This document shows, in pieces, positions 33,444 to 44,405 of a stretch of DNA of 64,000 nucleotides. The number at the start of each line of letters is the position of its first letter. The first letter of the stretch is position 1. A program made the position numbers and the translations under genes. A model generated the notes under the pieces. The model made no database searches. It had not been told where the DNA came from and was given only the letters and a program-made list of their open reading frames with translations. Source of the DNA: Trematomus loennbergii (lineage: Eukaryota > Chordata > Actinopteri > Perciformes > Nototheniidae); the NCBI GenBank assembly GCA_012861695.1, contig JAAOOA010000603.1:92501-156500 (forward strand), read 5' to 3'.

Positions 33444-33959
33444 CTTCGCCCCTGTCTCCAACCCCCTGAGCGTTCCCGCTGTTCCCGTTCTGCCTTGCCC
33501 CTGGGCCGTCCGCCCAAATAACGCATTTCATTTATTTTGTTGGACAACACTTTTTTAAATAAGTATATATCAATATTATCATTTCATCATGATTGTCATT
33601 GTAAAACCATTTAATGCCACAAATATAATGATAAAACAACAGGTTCATAATACTTGAACACCATTGCAAAAAAGCCATTGACTGATCATCCTGAAGGATT
33701 AATTGTAATGTGAAAACTAATATTTAAATATCCTTGAATAATGGTCACTGTGTTTCTTTACTGTACTGGGTTTTAACTGTAATTTACTTTTACTGTAATC
33801 TGCTTTGCTTCTTTACTGACTTCAAATGTGTTTCTTTGCTCTAAACAACTGTGATTATTACTGGGTGCACTCATGTAGTTAATAAAGAACAGGTTAGATT
33901 ATCAGGTAACATAAACACTGAATCCTCTTCAGGTCAGTTTACAGTAGAAACAGACTTAC
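33444..33959. other. start of duplicated unit A; non-coding
   Basis: From about 33500 (cccctgggccgtccgccc) this DNA matches 47925-48364 and 59240-59681. It is the intron between N-terminal exon 2 and the RING exon. No coding sequence. Confidence 0.65.
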
Positions 33960-34064
33960 TCTGTGTCTGAGGGTCCAGGTTCATCTCTGAAGTATAGAGG
34001 AGAGCCTTTAGACTGGTCACTCTTCAGAGACAGACGGCCAGAGACTGAAGACTCTGCTCTCTGT
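33960..34064 (-). CDS. NLR N-terminal exon 2, copy 1
   Basis: 105 bases with a gttgtttcag acceptor and a gtaagt donor. Encodes RAESSVSGRLSLKSDQSKGS and PLYFRDEPGPSDTE. It repeats the motif of the start exon (SCLSLKSD... EPGPSDTE), so the NLR N-terminus consists of tandem copies of one short peptide. Identical exons are at 48365 and 59682. Function of the peptide is unknown to me; it is common at the start of fish NLRC3-like predictions. Confidence 0.8.
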
Positions 34065-34389
34065 CTGAAACAACACATGTTGTACACACACCATTAGTTC
34101 ATTTATAGAGCAGCTTTAGTCCTCTGTCTGTTCACCTGATTAAACATGGTTAGAGTGTTTGAGTCGTGCTTGTTGGTTTCTGCTGTTACAATTCATGTTT
34201 GAAACGTTTTACAAAGTCGTATCTTTTCTATTATTTACTATCGCTGATGCAAGGAGCACGAGTTCAATCAAACTGTGTTACTGTACTTTACCAAGTTTCT
34301 TCACTGTGATCATTAAAACAAGTTTAGATTAAGAGATAATATACAAACTGAATCCTCTTCAGGTCAGTTTACAGTAGAAACAGACTTAC

Positions 34390-34514
34390 TCTGTGTCTGA
34401 GGGTCCAGGTTCATTGCTGAAGACTGGAGGTAGAGACATAGACCAGTCACTCTTCAGAGACAGACAGCTGGAGACTGGAGATCTGTCCTCTTCGTCATCT
34501 TTTAAATCACTCAT
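34390..34514 (-). CDS. NLR start-codon exon, copy 1
   Basis: The ATG complement lies at 34512-34514; the exon continues upstream as untranslated sequence to 34545, where a cttcag acceptor sits. Encodes MSDLKDDEEDRSPVSSCLSL, KSDWSMSLPPVFSNEPGPSD and TE, ending at a gtaagt donor. The start is chosen because it is the first ATG after the acceptor and is shared by all three copies. A CA repeat lies immediately upstream of the acceptor. Confidence 0.82.
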
Positions 34515-34548
34515 CTTCTCCAGTCTGAGAGACAAACCAGTAACACTG

Positions 34549-34713
<165 letters not shown>

Positions 34714-35008
34714 CACATACATGATTAAAACCCACTTGTTTCAATCAAAACCATCATAACAATAAACTTGTTTAAAATACAACAATCAGTCAGACTTCAG
34801 ACAGGCCTCTACATGTTGACTGTGCTGGGCTGTCACACGTTATGTAACTCTGATGGATCAGAAACCAGTACATGGAGAAACATTACAACATTAGCAGAAG
34901 TCTCATTGGACTCTAGGACGCTGATTTTGTATCAATAAGTTATGTTCTGAAATCAGTTTAACAGAGTAAATAATGTGTTAAAAAGCAGAGCCTGGTGTTA
35001 ACACTCAC

Positions 35009-35110
35009 CCTGTTGTCCTCCTCTCTGTCGAAGTGTAAAATGGCAGTTTGACTTAATTCTTCACTTCAACGCCCTCACCTGTCTGCAGCTCCTCCTCCCT
35101 TTGTTTCATA
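35009..35110 (-). other. 5' untranslated exon of NLR locus 1 (inferred)
   Basis: On the minus strand a strong donor (acagg/gtgagt) at 35003-35008 ends a conserved segment (ctctgtcgaagtgtaaaatg on the plus strand) that is identical at 49365 and 61687. No ATG in a useful frame is seen. The upstream limit is a guess. Confidence 0.55.
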
Positions 35111-35545
35111 GCCTCATCAGAGGAATGTGAACATACAGGATTATATTCAGTAAGATAGAAATAGACATGCAGCAAGTAAACATCCTGCTTTAAAAGCCTT
35201 ACTTAAGTTAAAGTGTATAGGTATTTAAGAGCTCTACTGTTAACTGTGCATTACATTTTTCCCTATTATATATATATAATGCCATTTTTTGTAATTATTT
35301 GAATACAAATGTAAACGTTGTAATCTTTTTGTCAATTTACATTTCATTATATATATTTTTTCAAATTTGTTTTTATCCTAATGTATTAAAAATAATGTAT
35401 TCATATTGTAATAAAAGCATTTTTTTCACTTTTTCATTTTATATTAATATTTTATTTTGTAGTACCTTCGTTTCAATCGTCTTTCTTTCTTATACCAATA
35501 ATCGGAAAAGCAACTGCAATATTTCTTTAGTTTTTCTTTTTTACC
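35111..35545. promoter_or_regulatory. upstream region of NLR locus 1, AT-rich
   Basis: Very AT-rich, repeated almost exactly at 49465-49896. A tatatatata run at 35266-35278 lies about 160 bases upstream of the proposed exon. It may contain the promoter, but no specific element can be singled out. Confidence 0.35.
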
Positions 35546-35868
35546 TTAAAGGGGACCTATCATGCAAAATGCACTTTAGTACGTCTTTTCTACATGAATA
35601 TGTGTCCCCGGTGTTCCAGGGAACTCACCAAGTGTCAGAAAACACAACCCTCTCTATTTTCCTCCATAGGCAAGGCAGGCAAGGCAAGTTTATTTATATA
35701 GCACCTTTCAACACAAGGTAATTCAAAGTGCTTTACAAAAATGGAAGACATTTTAAAAATGGCATTTAAAATCAGTCATTAAAAAGAAAAGATAATAAAA
35801 TAAACATTAAAAGAAAAAATACATGGATAAAAGTTAAAAGTTACAGTGCAGTTTAAGATGTGAATAGT

Positions 35869-37311
35869 TCAATTAAAAGCAGCGGCAAAAAGAAAAGTCT
35901 TCAGCCTGGATTTAAAAGTAGTAAGAGTTGCAGCGGACCTGCAGGTTTCTGGGAGTTTGTTCCAGATATTTGGAGCATAATAACTGAACGCTGCTTCTCC
36001 ATGTTTAGTTCTGACTCTGGGGACAGAAAGCTGACCAGTCCCTGAAGACCTGAGAGTTCTGGATGGTTCATAATTTAGCAGTAGGTCAGACATGTATTTT
36101 GGGCCTAAACCATTCAAAGCTTTATAAACCAGCAACAATATTTTGAAATCTATTCTTTGACACACAGGAAGCCAGTGTAAGGACTTCAGAACAGGAGTGA
36201 TGTGATCCACTTTCTTAGTGTTAGTGAGGACTCGAGCAGCGGCGTTCTGAATTAGCTGCAGCTTTCTAATAGATTTTTTAGTGAGGCCTGTAAAGACACC
36301 ATTGCAGTAGTCGAGTCTACTGAAGATAAAAGCATGGACAAGTTTTTCCAAATCCTGCTGTGACATTAGTCCTTTAATCCTAGATATGTTCTTTAGGTGA
36401 TAGTAGGCTGATTTAGTAACTGTTTTAATGTGACTGTTGAAACTCAGGTCAGAGTCCATGACTACACCTAGATTTCTGGCTTTATCTGTTGTTTTGAACA
36501 TTGCAGACTGAAGCTCAGCGCTAACTTTTATACGTTCTGCCTTGGCTCCAAAAACCATTACCTCAGTTTTATCTTTGTTTAATTGGAGAAAGTTCTGACA
36601 CATCCAGTCATTGATTTGTTCAATGCACTTACTCAGTGTTTGAATTGGAGCATAATCTCCTGGTGAAATTGTTACGTAAATTTGTGTGTCATCCGCATAG
36701 CTATGGTAACTTATTTTGTTGTTTTTCATTATCTGAGCCAGTGGTAGCATGTAGATGTTAAAGAGAAGAGGCCCCAAGATGGAGCCTTGAGGTACCCCAC
36801 ATGTCATATTTGTCAACTCAGATGTGTATTTACCTATAGAAACAAAGTTTTTTCTGTCCTTTAAGTAGGACTCAAACCAATTTAGAACTGTTGCCGAAAG
36901 TCCCACCCAGTTTTCTAGTCGGTCTAGTAATATGTTGTGGTCAACAGTGTCAAACGCAGCACTGAGATCTAATAATACTAACACTGAAGTTCTGCCACTG
37001 TCTGTGTTTAAGTGGATGTCATTGAAGACCTTTACAAGAGCAGTCTCAGTGCTGTGGTTTGGACGAAATCCTGACTGGAACACATCCAAACAGTTATTTA
37101 AATGCAAGAAGTTACTCAACTGTTGAAATACAACTTTTTCAATGATTTTACCTAGAAATGGCAGGTTTGATATTGGCCTATAATTGTTCATTACTGAGGC
37201 ATCTAGATTATTCTTTTTTAAGAGCGGTTTAATGACTGCAGTTTTCAGGGCCTCTGGAAAAATACCTGAGTGAAGAGATGTGTTTACTATATGAAGTAGA
37301 TCTGAGGCCAT
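35869..37311 (-). pseudogene. LINE ORF2 reverse transcriptase domain (480 aa open)
   Basis: RT copies the element's RNA at the nicked target. The 480-residue frame carries, in order, PLLKKNNLDASVMNNYRPIS (motif 0-1), VLLDLSAAFDTVDHNILL (first Asp), GVPQGSILGPLLFNIYMLPL, SYADDTQIYVTI (catalytic Asp pair), KARNLGVVMDSDLSFNSH and, near the C-terminus, NAAARVLTNTKKVDHITPVL and FSYYAPNIWNKLPETCRSAA. No internal stop. A Met at the start is chance: the frame is open from the upstream part of ORF2 by frameshift near 37320-37430. Confidence 0.92.
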
Positions 37312-37426
37312 GCAAGGAAAAACATCTTTGAAAAATCCTGTTGGAATAATATCAAGGCAGCAGGAGGAGGATTTCAGAAGTTGAATAATGTCCTCTAAGT
37401 TTTTACCATTAATCTGATGAATTGTG

Positions 37427-37807
37427 TCATGGTGTTTGAATTGATATTAGGTGGACATAGGGACAAACATTTGCTGTACCTGATGTAGAGGCACTGACTG
37501 CTTGTCTAATTTTCTGAATTTTGTCAGTGAAGAAGGAGGCAAAATCATTGCACGCCCTGGTGGATAGAAATTCAGAGGCTACTGACACTGGGGGGTTAGT
37601 TAGTCTGTCGACGGTAGCAAACAAGGCACGTGCGTTGTTTTTGTTTTTGGTAATGATGTCAGAGAAGAAAGACTGTCGTGCGTTTTTCAATTCCAAATTA
37701 TAAAGGCCAAGTCTCTCTTTATAGATTTCAAAGTGAACCTGGAGATTTGTTTTTCGCCACCTACGTTCAGCTTTTCGACACTCTCTTTTTTCTGTTCTCA
37801 CGGTCAT
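37427..37807 (-). pseudogene. LINE ORF2 linker between endonuclease and RT
   Basis: 126 residues: RTEKRECRKAERRWRKTNLQ, YNLELKNARQSFFSDIITKN, ARALFATVDRLTNPP. This is the linker between the APE endonuclease and RT in this LINE group. It is in a different frame from its neighbours on both sides. Confidence 0.8.
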
Positions 37808-38642
37808 GGCCTTTCTCCATGGATATTTTCTTGCTAATCACTTCCTTTACCTTAGTTGGAGCAATGGTATCTATAACATTTTTAATTTTTGAATTAAAAT
37901 GATCTACTAGCTCATTTACTGAGATGTTAGCAGGGGCAAGTGTGGATGAAAAATTATAAGTAAACATTTCCCTAGTATTTTCTGTTAAATATCGCTTTGT
38001 GGTTACCTCTTTCTGAACATTTTTGTGAACAGAAATAGAGCTCTCAAAGAAAACACAGGAATGATCAGAGAGTGCAACATCAGTCACCACAACCTTTGAG
38101 ATATTCAGACCCTTTGAGATAATTAAGTCCAGAGTGTGCCCCTTATTGTGCGTGGGCTCCGCCACATGCTGAGTCAGTCCATAGTTATCAAGAACACAAA
38201 ACAGTTCTTTAGCCCCTCTGTCCTGGGGGTTGTCAACATGGATGTTAAAATCACCAACAATGACTAAACGGTCAAAGTCAATACACACTATAGACAGCAG
38301 TTCAGTAAAATCATCAAAAAAGCTTGCACAGTATTTGGGTGGTCTATAGATATTTAGGAACAGAGCTCGAGAGGAGCATTTCAGCTGAAGGGCCACATAT
38401 TCAAAAGAAGCAAAGTCCCCATAAGATGTCTTCCTGCATTGAATGGAATCATTGAACAAAATAGCAACTCCACCCCCTTTCTTATGCATTCTTTCCTGAC
38501 TCATAAAACTAAAGTTGGGAGGTGTTGATTCGATAAGAACAGCTGCACTGTTATTTTGTTCAATCCAAGTTTCCGTTAAAAACATAAAATCGAGATTGTG
38601 CTCAGTGATAAAATCATTGATTAAAAATGTTTTTCCTGCCAA
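37767..38642 (-). pseudogene. LINE ORF2 APE-type endonuclease
   Basis: The endonuclease nicks target DNA to prime reverse transcription. The 291-residue frame shows LDFMFLTETWI (catalytic Glu region), KKGGGVAILF, FLNIYRPPKY, LVIVGDFNIHVD (Asp/Asn pair) and LSDHSCVFFE (Asp/His pair). All expected catalytic residues are present. Coding homology extends a little 5' to 38683, where the element is truncated. Confidence 0.92.
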
Positions 38643-39534
38643 AGACCTGACATTTAATAAAGCTAGTTTAAGTTTGTTAAATACATACCCAAATCTCTAA
38701 AAAAGGGCTGCAACGGATCTGATAAAAACTGATCCAGATTTGAACACTGTCCTGACGTCAGGACGGTGCGCTATGGCTATTGGGCCAACTCTCCACCTAT
38801 CAGGGGGAATGTGGGGTTGGGCCACGGCCGGCCATTGCCGCTCGAAAGCGCTGGAGACGCTGTAGTACATATGCCAGGCCTGTAAGTGGCGCTGTAGTCT
38901 GCCACAAAAGCAGCGAAGAAGACTTCCCGCCCATAGTTACCATGGTTACCCTTCTGTTTATTCTCCGCTGTGGCTCTTTTTCTCCCTCCCGAGGCAAGCG
39001 TTTGCTCCCGCTGCTTTAATTCAATGCAATCCCTCCCCGTCGAGGTAAGCACTGTAATTCTCTCCGGTTAGTCCACCAGCAGATGACAAACACCCACCTC
39101 TCCGCCTCTTCCAAGGAACGAGGGGACCGTGCGGCAGAGTTTCAGTTTCTTTCGCCGGTCAAGATGTCCGTTAAAGTTTAAATCTTCCGGACGAAATTAG
39201 AAAAGTGCCGGTCAAAGGTCTTCTTTGTTATTTATTGAGCTTTAAAACAAATGAATAACGACTCTATATAATAAAACACGGAGGACGGAGATCTCTTTTT
39301 CTCCCCCTCTTCTGACAGCCCAGCAGCTGATCAGAGCACGGCTCCCCTCTCCTGCAGGGGGCGTGGTCAGCAGAATCAGACCCGTAGACAGCAAACAGCA
39401 CATAGAGCGAAATGAGGCATGGCTAAAATGCATGATCTGTTTGGTATTTTGAAAACAGAAACTTATAAATATACCTTATATAGGTATGGCCCTACAATAT
39501 ATCATTTAAATATAGCATGATAGGTCCACTTTAA

Positions 39535-39917
39535 AGGTAGGGTAGGTAAGAATGGAGAAACCAGCTCGAGTGCGCTAGAATTTGAAAGTACACAACCGGA
39601 AAAAATCTGCCTCTTCCTTCAGACTTCCTTACAGAGCCCCTCCTCCAACACACATGAACGCGCACATGACCAATGAGGGCACGAGATAAGTTTGTGCACA
39701 GATGGAAGGCTGACAGGCAGGTAGGCCATCCAGTTATTTTAGCCGGGCCGGCTCAGATGATTGGTCGTGCTTTTTACAGTACTACGGCTTCCACAGATGA
39801 CGTTTTTGTATGTATTTATTATCAAAGCATTTAATGTATTCATTGCTATCGGGATGTTAAGAGCATTCCATGGAATATAACAAAAAGGGTTTCTGAAGGG
39901 AATTACCTACCCCACCT
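39535..39917. mobile_element. TTAA MITE (aggtagggtaggtaa family), unit A
   Basis: Ends aggtagggtaggtaa and ttacctaccccacct are inverted, flanked by TTAA at 39531-39534 and 39918-39921. It directly abuts the previous TTAA element, sharing one TTAA between them. 383 bases, no coding. The copy at 50865-51247 is the same length. Confidence 0.85.
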
Positions 39918-40678
39918 TTAAAAAAGTAATGGCCAGGAAGTAATTTCAAAAAAAAGCCCTCGTCTGTTAAAGGCATGGATGTGTTTAGAGAACAGACAAC
40001 ACTTGATGATAGCTAAATATTTTTAAGATGTCGTGTGAATTACAAGAGAGAGGCCGTAGAGACAGGCTGTAATTCCCTCTCAGAGACTTAACTGATAAGA
40101 CTAGCTTTCCATAGTGAGGTTTATTTTGAAAGATATGGACAGATGAATAACCTAAACACAAATAGTTCCCAAAACACAAACGCCTTAACAACCACAGTAA
40201 GGTAAACAAGGAGGTTCAACCTTATTTCTATCAAATCAAAGCCCAAAATACAAAATACATTACATTTTTTATAATCTTTTATGATTTAAGATATGCTTTT
40301 GACAAGAGATATGTTTGCATATGTGGTGTTAAAAGAGGGAAGGTAATGGGGTCTGAAAAGTACTGCCATGCTCGGGATTCAAACCCAAATTGATAAAACA
40401 TTCACACATTTATTTAGGTATGAAGTCATTTTCGTAAAATAGGTTTAATCTGGAAGAGCAGGGTTGCTTTGCACTCCAATTTTTGTCAAGTTATGAGTTT
40501 GGCCAGAGAGATTTTTCTGGAGATTCAGTGGGAGTTTGTCTGCCAGGCTCAGGATTCAGACCCACATCCCACTGGTTGCTGTCTGTCAGCTCTGACCACT
40601 GAGCTATACGTATTCTATCTGCAGCGTCTCCAAAGTGCAACACAGAAAAATGATGAAACCAAAATATGAAATGACTTT
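39918..40678. other. non-coding, includes tRNA-like SINE signals
   Basis: No coding frame resembles a known family. Two minus-strand tRNA B-box-like words are present (at 40372-40390, and inside 40545-40612). The segment recurs at 51248-52009, and part of it recurs inverted at 62275-62575. Confidence 0.55.
40545..40612 (-). repeat. tRNA-derived SINE head or tRNA pseudogene
   Basis: The minus strand reads tatagctcagtggtcagagc (A box), about 30 bases, then ggtctgaatcc (B box). Both resemble RNA polymerase III promoter boxes. The acceptor stem is not convincing, so it is more likely a SINE head than a tRNA gene. The same sequence is at 51876-51942. Confidence 0.5.
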
Positions 40679-40682
40679 TTAA

Positions 40683-43012
40683 TCTGTTAAGCCCGAGAGA
40701 CCCCGGTACCGGGGCACTGCCGCAACATCTTGCAGGAAACAGTGTCTGAGGACATGTTCATTTAACCTGTTAAGCTCTGAGCCTGTTTTTCAGGTCTCAG
40801 GCTCGAAAATGACATTCCCAGAACAAATGACCATATCTTCCCTTCTAAAAGGGTTAAATTAATAATCTTTTTTCTCAAAGTAATGATAAACCTGTGAGTT
40901 GGATGTAGAAAAGTCAGAATCAATATATGTTTTTTATTTTAAAGAAAATTCAGATTTTACATAGTAAAAAATTGTAAATTATAGTGTCCGTCCAAAGATT
41001 CTTTTTTTACTTATAGTGAAAACTACCCTTGGATGATGGGTTAGTAGACTAAAAGCTTTAGGAATCCAAAGTACAACATATAATAAGTACCCTGTATTAA
41101 GATTGATGCAAAACAAGTGACATTTTACCTTTTTAGAGAGGTTTAGCCAAAACCACTCCACCTCTGAGGTGATTTGGGTGAAAATGTTTTTTTTTTATAT
41201 CTCTGGCCCCCCTTGGTCGATTTTGATGGTTGACACCTCTTTCTGACCGTTAGAGCCAATAGAATCGAAGGGGGAGTCCCCCACACACACTCATTTTGAA
41301 AAAAAAGGTGGGGGCTTCCCGCATGCAGGTTTGCACCAGAGTGAAGCGATCTCTCGCTCTGACATTTGGAAACGAAAAAGCAGTTTTATTGCTTATGGAT
41401 TATCAGAAATCATTTCAAAGAGGACACAGACACATTGGATGAACCTATGGATTAACTGCAGCATCGTTTTTTTATCGTTTTAATGCCATTGAAGACCAGT
41501 TTTGACCAAGGTAAGCCATGTTAGCGTTTGTAGCTACCTAGTGCTACATGTTTTGATGTACGTTTTCGTTTATAGCGTCGCAATGAGTGTTGAGGTGGGC
41601 ACCCACAGATTCTGTGTCTCCAGGAGATGCTAATCGATGGGTTGGCTGTGCATCTAGGATAAGTAATAAGGGAGGTCTGAGTGAGTTTATGTGCAGTGAT
41701 AGGTTACATTTTTTCGCTCGTGGCTAATTCAGAGGCTGAGTGCTAGCATTGTGAGTTTTCTTTGGAAAAAAAATGTAAAAAGATCAGTTAGCTGAGTTTC
41801 TTCCCGTTACATGGATATAAAACATTCCAGTTTAGTTTATTAAATATTAAGATTCCTTAGACGTTGTTTCCTGCAAATGACGCGTTTATCCGCCCGGAAC
41901 TGGGGGGGCGGTGCGTAACAGGTTAATAAACTATGAATGTTTTATATCCATGTAACGGGAAGAAACTCATCTAACTGATCTTTTTTTTTTTTTTTTCAAA
42001 AGAAAACCCACAATGCTAACACTGAGCCTCTGAATTAGCAATGAGCGAGAAATGCTAACAGATTACTGCACCGAAAATCACTCACAAAACCTTATTATTT
42101 ATCTCTTCACCACATCTACATCGATTCACATTGTGAGGTGACACAGAATCTATTGACACCGACATTACCACTGAATTATACGTATTTGCGATTGTAAGAA
42201 AAAATGGACATCAAAACAGGTGACGCTAGGTAGCTAAAAATGCTAACAAGGTTAACTTGGCTCTGTAGTCTCTCCAAAGTGGTCTTCAATGGCATTAAAA
42301 CGATAAAAACAGCTGCTGAAGTTAATTCATAGGTTAATCCAATGTGTCTGTGTCCCTTTGAAATGATTTCTGATAATCCATGACCAATAAAACGGATAAT
42401 CCATGCTATTCTGTTTCTAGATGTCAGAGCTAGAATGTAGCTTCACTCTAATGCAAAATTACATGCGCGAAGCCCCCACCTTTTTTTCCAAATGAGTGTG
42501 TGTGGGGGACTCCCCCTTCGATTATATTGGCTCTAACGGTCAGAAAGAGGTGTCAACCATCAAAATCGAGCAAGGGGTTCCAGAGATATGGAAAATCCAC
42601 CCAAATGACCCCAGAAGTGGTTTCTTTTTGCTAAACCTCTCTACAAAGGTAAAATGTCACATGTTTTGCATCAATCTTGATACAGGGTACTTATTATATG
42701 TTGTACTTTGGATTCCTACAGCTTTTAGTCTACCTTACCATCATCCAAGGGTAGTTTTCACAATAAGTTAAAAATAATATTTGGACGGACACTATAATTT
42801 ACAGTTTTTTACTATGTAAAATCTGAATTTTCTTTAAAATAAAAAACATCTATATTGATTCTGACTTTTCTACATCCAACTCACAGGTTTATCATTACTT
42901 TGAGAAAAAAGATTATTAATTTAACCCTTTTAGAAGGGAAGATATGGTCATTTGTTCTGGGAATGTCATTTTCGAGCCTGATACCTGAAAAACAGGCTCA
43001 GGGCTTAACAGG
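40683..43012. mobile_element. piggyBac-like TTAA element with a second copy nested inside (unit A)
   Basis: The outer element, inverted relative to 8426-9525, is flanked by TTAA at 40679-40682 and 43013-43016. Its left end is tctgttaagcccgagag (first base pair mutated) and its right end is gggcttaacagg. It is split at 40765/41923 by the inner copy. The outer body resumes at 41927 with taaactatgaatgttttata, as expected from the uninterrupted copy at 8426-9525. Confidence 0.88.
40766..41922. mobile_element. inner piggyBac-like TTAA element (unit A)
   Basis: Left end cctgttaagctctgagcc, right end gtgcgtaacagg. TTAA at 40762-40765 and 41923-41926 is the duplicated target: the uninterrupted relative reads gttcatttaataaaac (reverse strand of 9441-9456). 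1157 bases, non-coding. Confidence 0.9.
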
Positions 43013-43016
43013 TTAA

Positions 43017-44405
43017 AGTTGCCAGTCTGCTGAGATCTACCAGTCCAAATAGAGAGGGGTAGCCATTACTGACAGCCTACTATCAGGTAAATACACACTT
43101 CTACTTGTATAAAACTGACCTTTGTACGATTAATACTTCATAAAATACTGCAGATCCTTTATCTTACCTCTTTCTAATCTACACACACACAAGTATTTAA
43201 CTGAAGTTACACAACAGTGTTGTTGATACAGAGTTGGAGTTTATTCACACGTCACAAACTACAGTGATGTTTTCAAGAAACATTGAACAGTGCTGCCACA
43301 TATGACACAGGACAAAAAGAAAAGACTCTGAACCCTTTCTTTGCCATTATATAAAAATAGTGTTGCTACAAAAGTATAAATTAGGCTTACTAATAAGACA
43401 ACTCAGATCTGAAGCTACCCCGGAATCTGCTGCCAAAGTGCAATAAAAAAGAGAACATTTATAGAATCAAACCCTTTTGTTGTTGCATTTTAGTAGAGTA
43501 TAAAAAGAAATGCCTTTAAAATAGGATGCAAGCAACACTAGTTTCTTAACCTGAATTGATAATAGACTATAATCAATTTAAACAGAACAGATCTTTATGT
43601 TTGCATTCTTATACCATGTTGTACAATAATTATAATGAATAAGTTCAAACAAACTAAAACTTACAGCTGATTAATAACGGTATCTAACTTGAGTTTTTAT
43701 TATATCAAAAACCTGTTGAAATGCTACTGTTATTTTTACTGTCCCCAAAAAGCGCGTCGGCAGCCTCCAGGAATGCTTCTTTCACAACTTCGCCGTCTTT
43801 GAAAGACTTCATGTGTTTGGCAAGAACGTGACTGACACGATAAGATGCTATGGTAGCAGCCTTGCTCTTGTTGTTGGGCCTGGTGAAAATGGACTGCTGT
43901 GCATTTAGCTGTCCTTTCAGGTCCCTCACCTTTTGGGAGCGTAGGGCAGAGTTAGGAGGGAACTCCGTCTCGTAGCGTTTGTGCACTGTTTTGAAATGCC
44001 GCTCCTAAATTACCATTCTTCGATAAAGCCACGCTCGCATTGCAGATGAGACAGATGAACTTTGAATTGGAATAGATACAAAAATAATCATCCTCCCACT
44101 CGGAGTGAAAATTATATATTTTGGGCTTTTTTGCTTCTGCCATAATTGGGGTCTTGTGTGTGTGCGGACTGTCACTCCTGTTGACATGGACAACGTCAGC
44201 GAACTAGTGCCCACTGCCCACCAGCCACACCCCGACACATGGGGTCACGCCGGCCAATCACAAAGCTTTGATGCGTTCAAGTGCATTATTCTGGCACAGG
44301 AAGATTATGTTATAGGACATTAACGATAAAACAGAATATTGTTGTTCTATTTTTAGACACATCTCGCGATCGACTGGGAATCGATCGACTGGTTGGGCAC
44401 CCCTG
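43017..44405 (-). mobile_element. hAT element with GTF2IRD2-like transposase remnant (unit A)
   Basis: The 5' end is at 44391-44405 (ggttgggcacccctg on the plus strand, a hAT end). The 3' end was not found; the piggyBac-like element abuts at 43016. The transposase N-terminus lies at 43705-44143. The remaining 700 bases to the left are non-coding. Confidence 0.65.
43705..44143 (-). pseudogene. hAT transposase N-terminus, GTF2IRD2/SCAND3-like
   Basis: The first frame (43952-44143) starts MAEAKKPKIYNFHSEWEDDY and holds FICLICNASVALSKNGNLG, the start of a BED-like zinc finger. The second frame (43705-43986) continues with HKRYETEFPPNSALRSQKVR, QSIFTRPNNKSKAATIASYR and VKEAFLEAADALFGDSKN. The frameshift lies near 43990, in the second half of the zinc finger. 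The protein ends before the catalytic domain. Vertebrate GTF2IRD2 carries the same transposase part, so this is a transposon copy, not the host gene. Confidence 0.7.

Larger units (their letters stand above)
35669..38683 (-). mobile_element. L2/CR1-type LINE, recent, 5' truncated at ORF2 start
   Basis: The minus-strand LINE inserts in the TTAA element between ctccata and catacccaaatc. Unit B has the uninterrupted ctccatacccaaatc at 50013-50027, so the target word cata is duplicated. The 3' end is the ggcaaggcaagtttattt-type tail; the 5' end lies at the start of the endonuclease (LALLNVRSLAGK). ORF2 is nearly complete but falls in three frames, so two frameshifts break it. This is the best preserved LINE in the window. 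Confidence 0.92.
35550..39530. mobile_element. TTAA element in unit A, interrupted by a LINE
   Basis: Flanked by TTAA at 35546-35549 and 39531-39534, with ends aggggacctatcatgc and gcatgataggtccact. Without the 3.0-kb LINE it is about 960 bases, like 49901-50860. It holds the 16-bp palindrome gtcctgacgtcaggac at 38749-38764, which contains a CRE-type tgacgtca. The recurring frames (for example 38777-39052) match no known protein. Confidence 0.88.

Noticed and set aside
38777..39052. Frame repeated in all copies of the aggggacctatcatgc TTAA element
   Set aside because: Recurs because the element recurs; no resemblance to a transposase, and the same DNA is open on both strands.
43705..44143. 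Calling the GTF2IRD2-like fragment a host transcription factor gene
   Set aside because: It is the transposase-derived part only, frameshifted, and lies beside a hAT terminal repeat.
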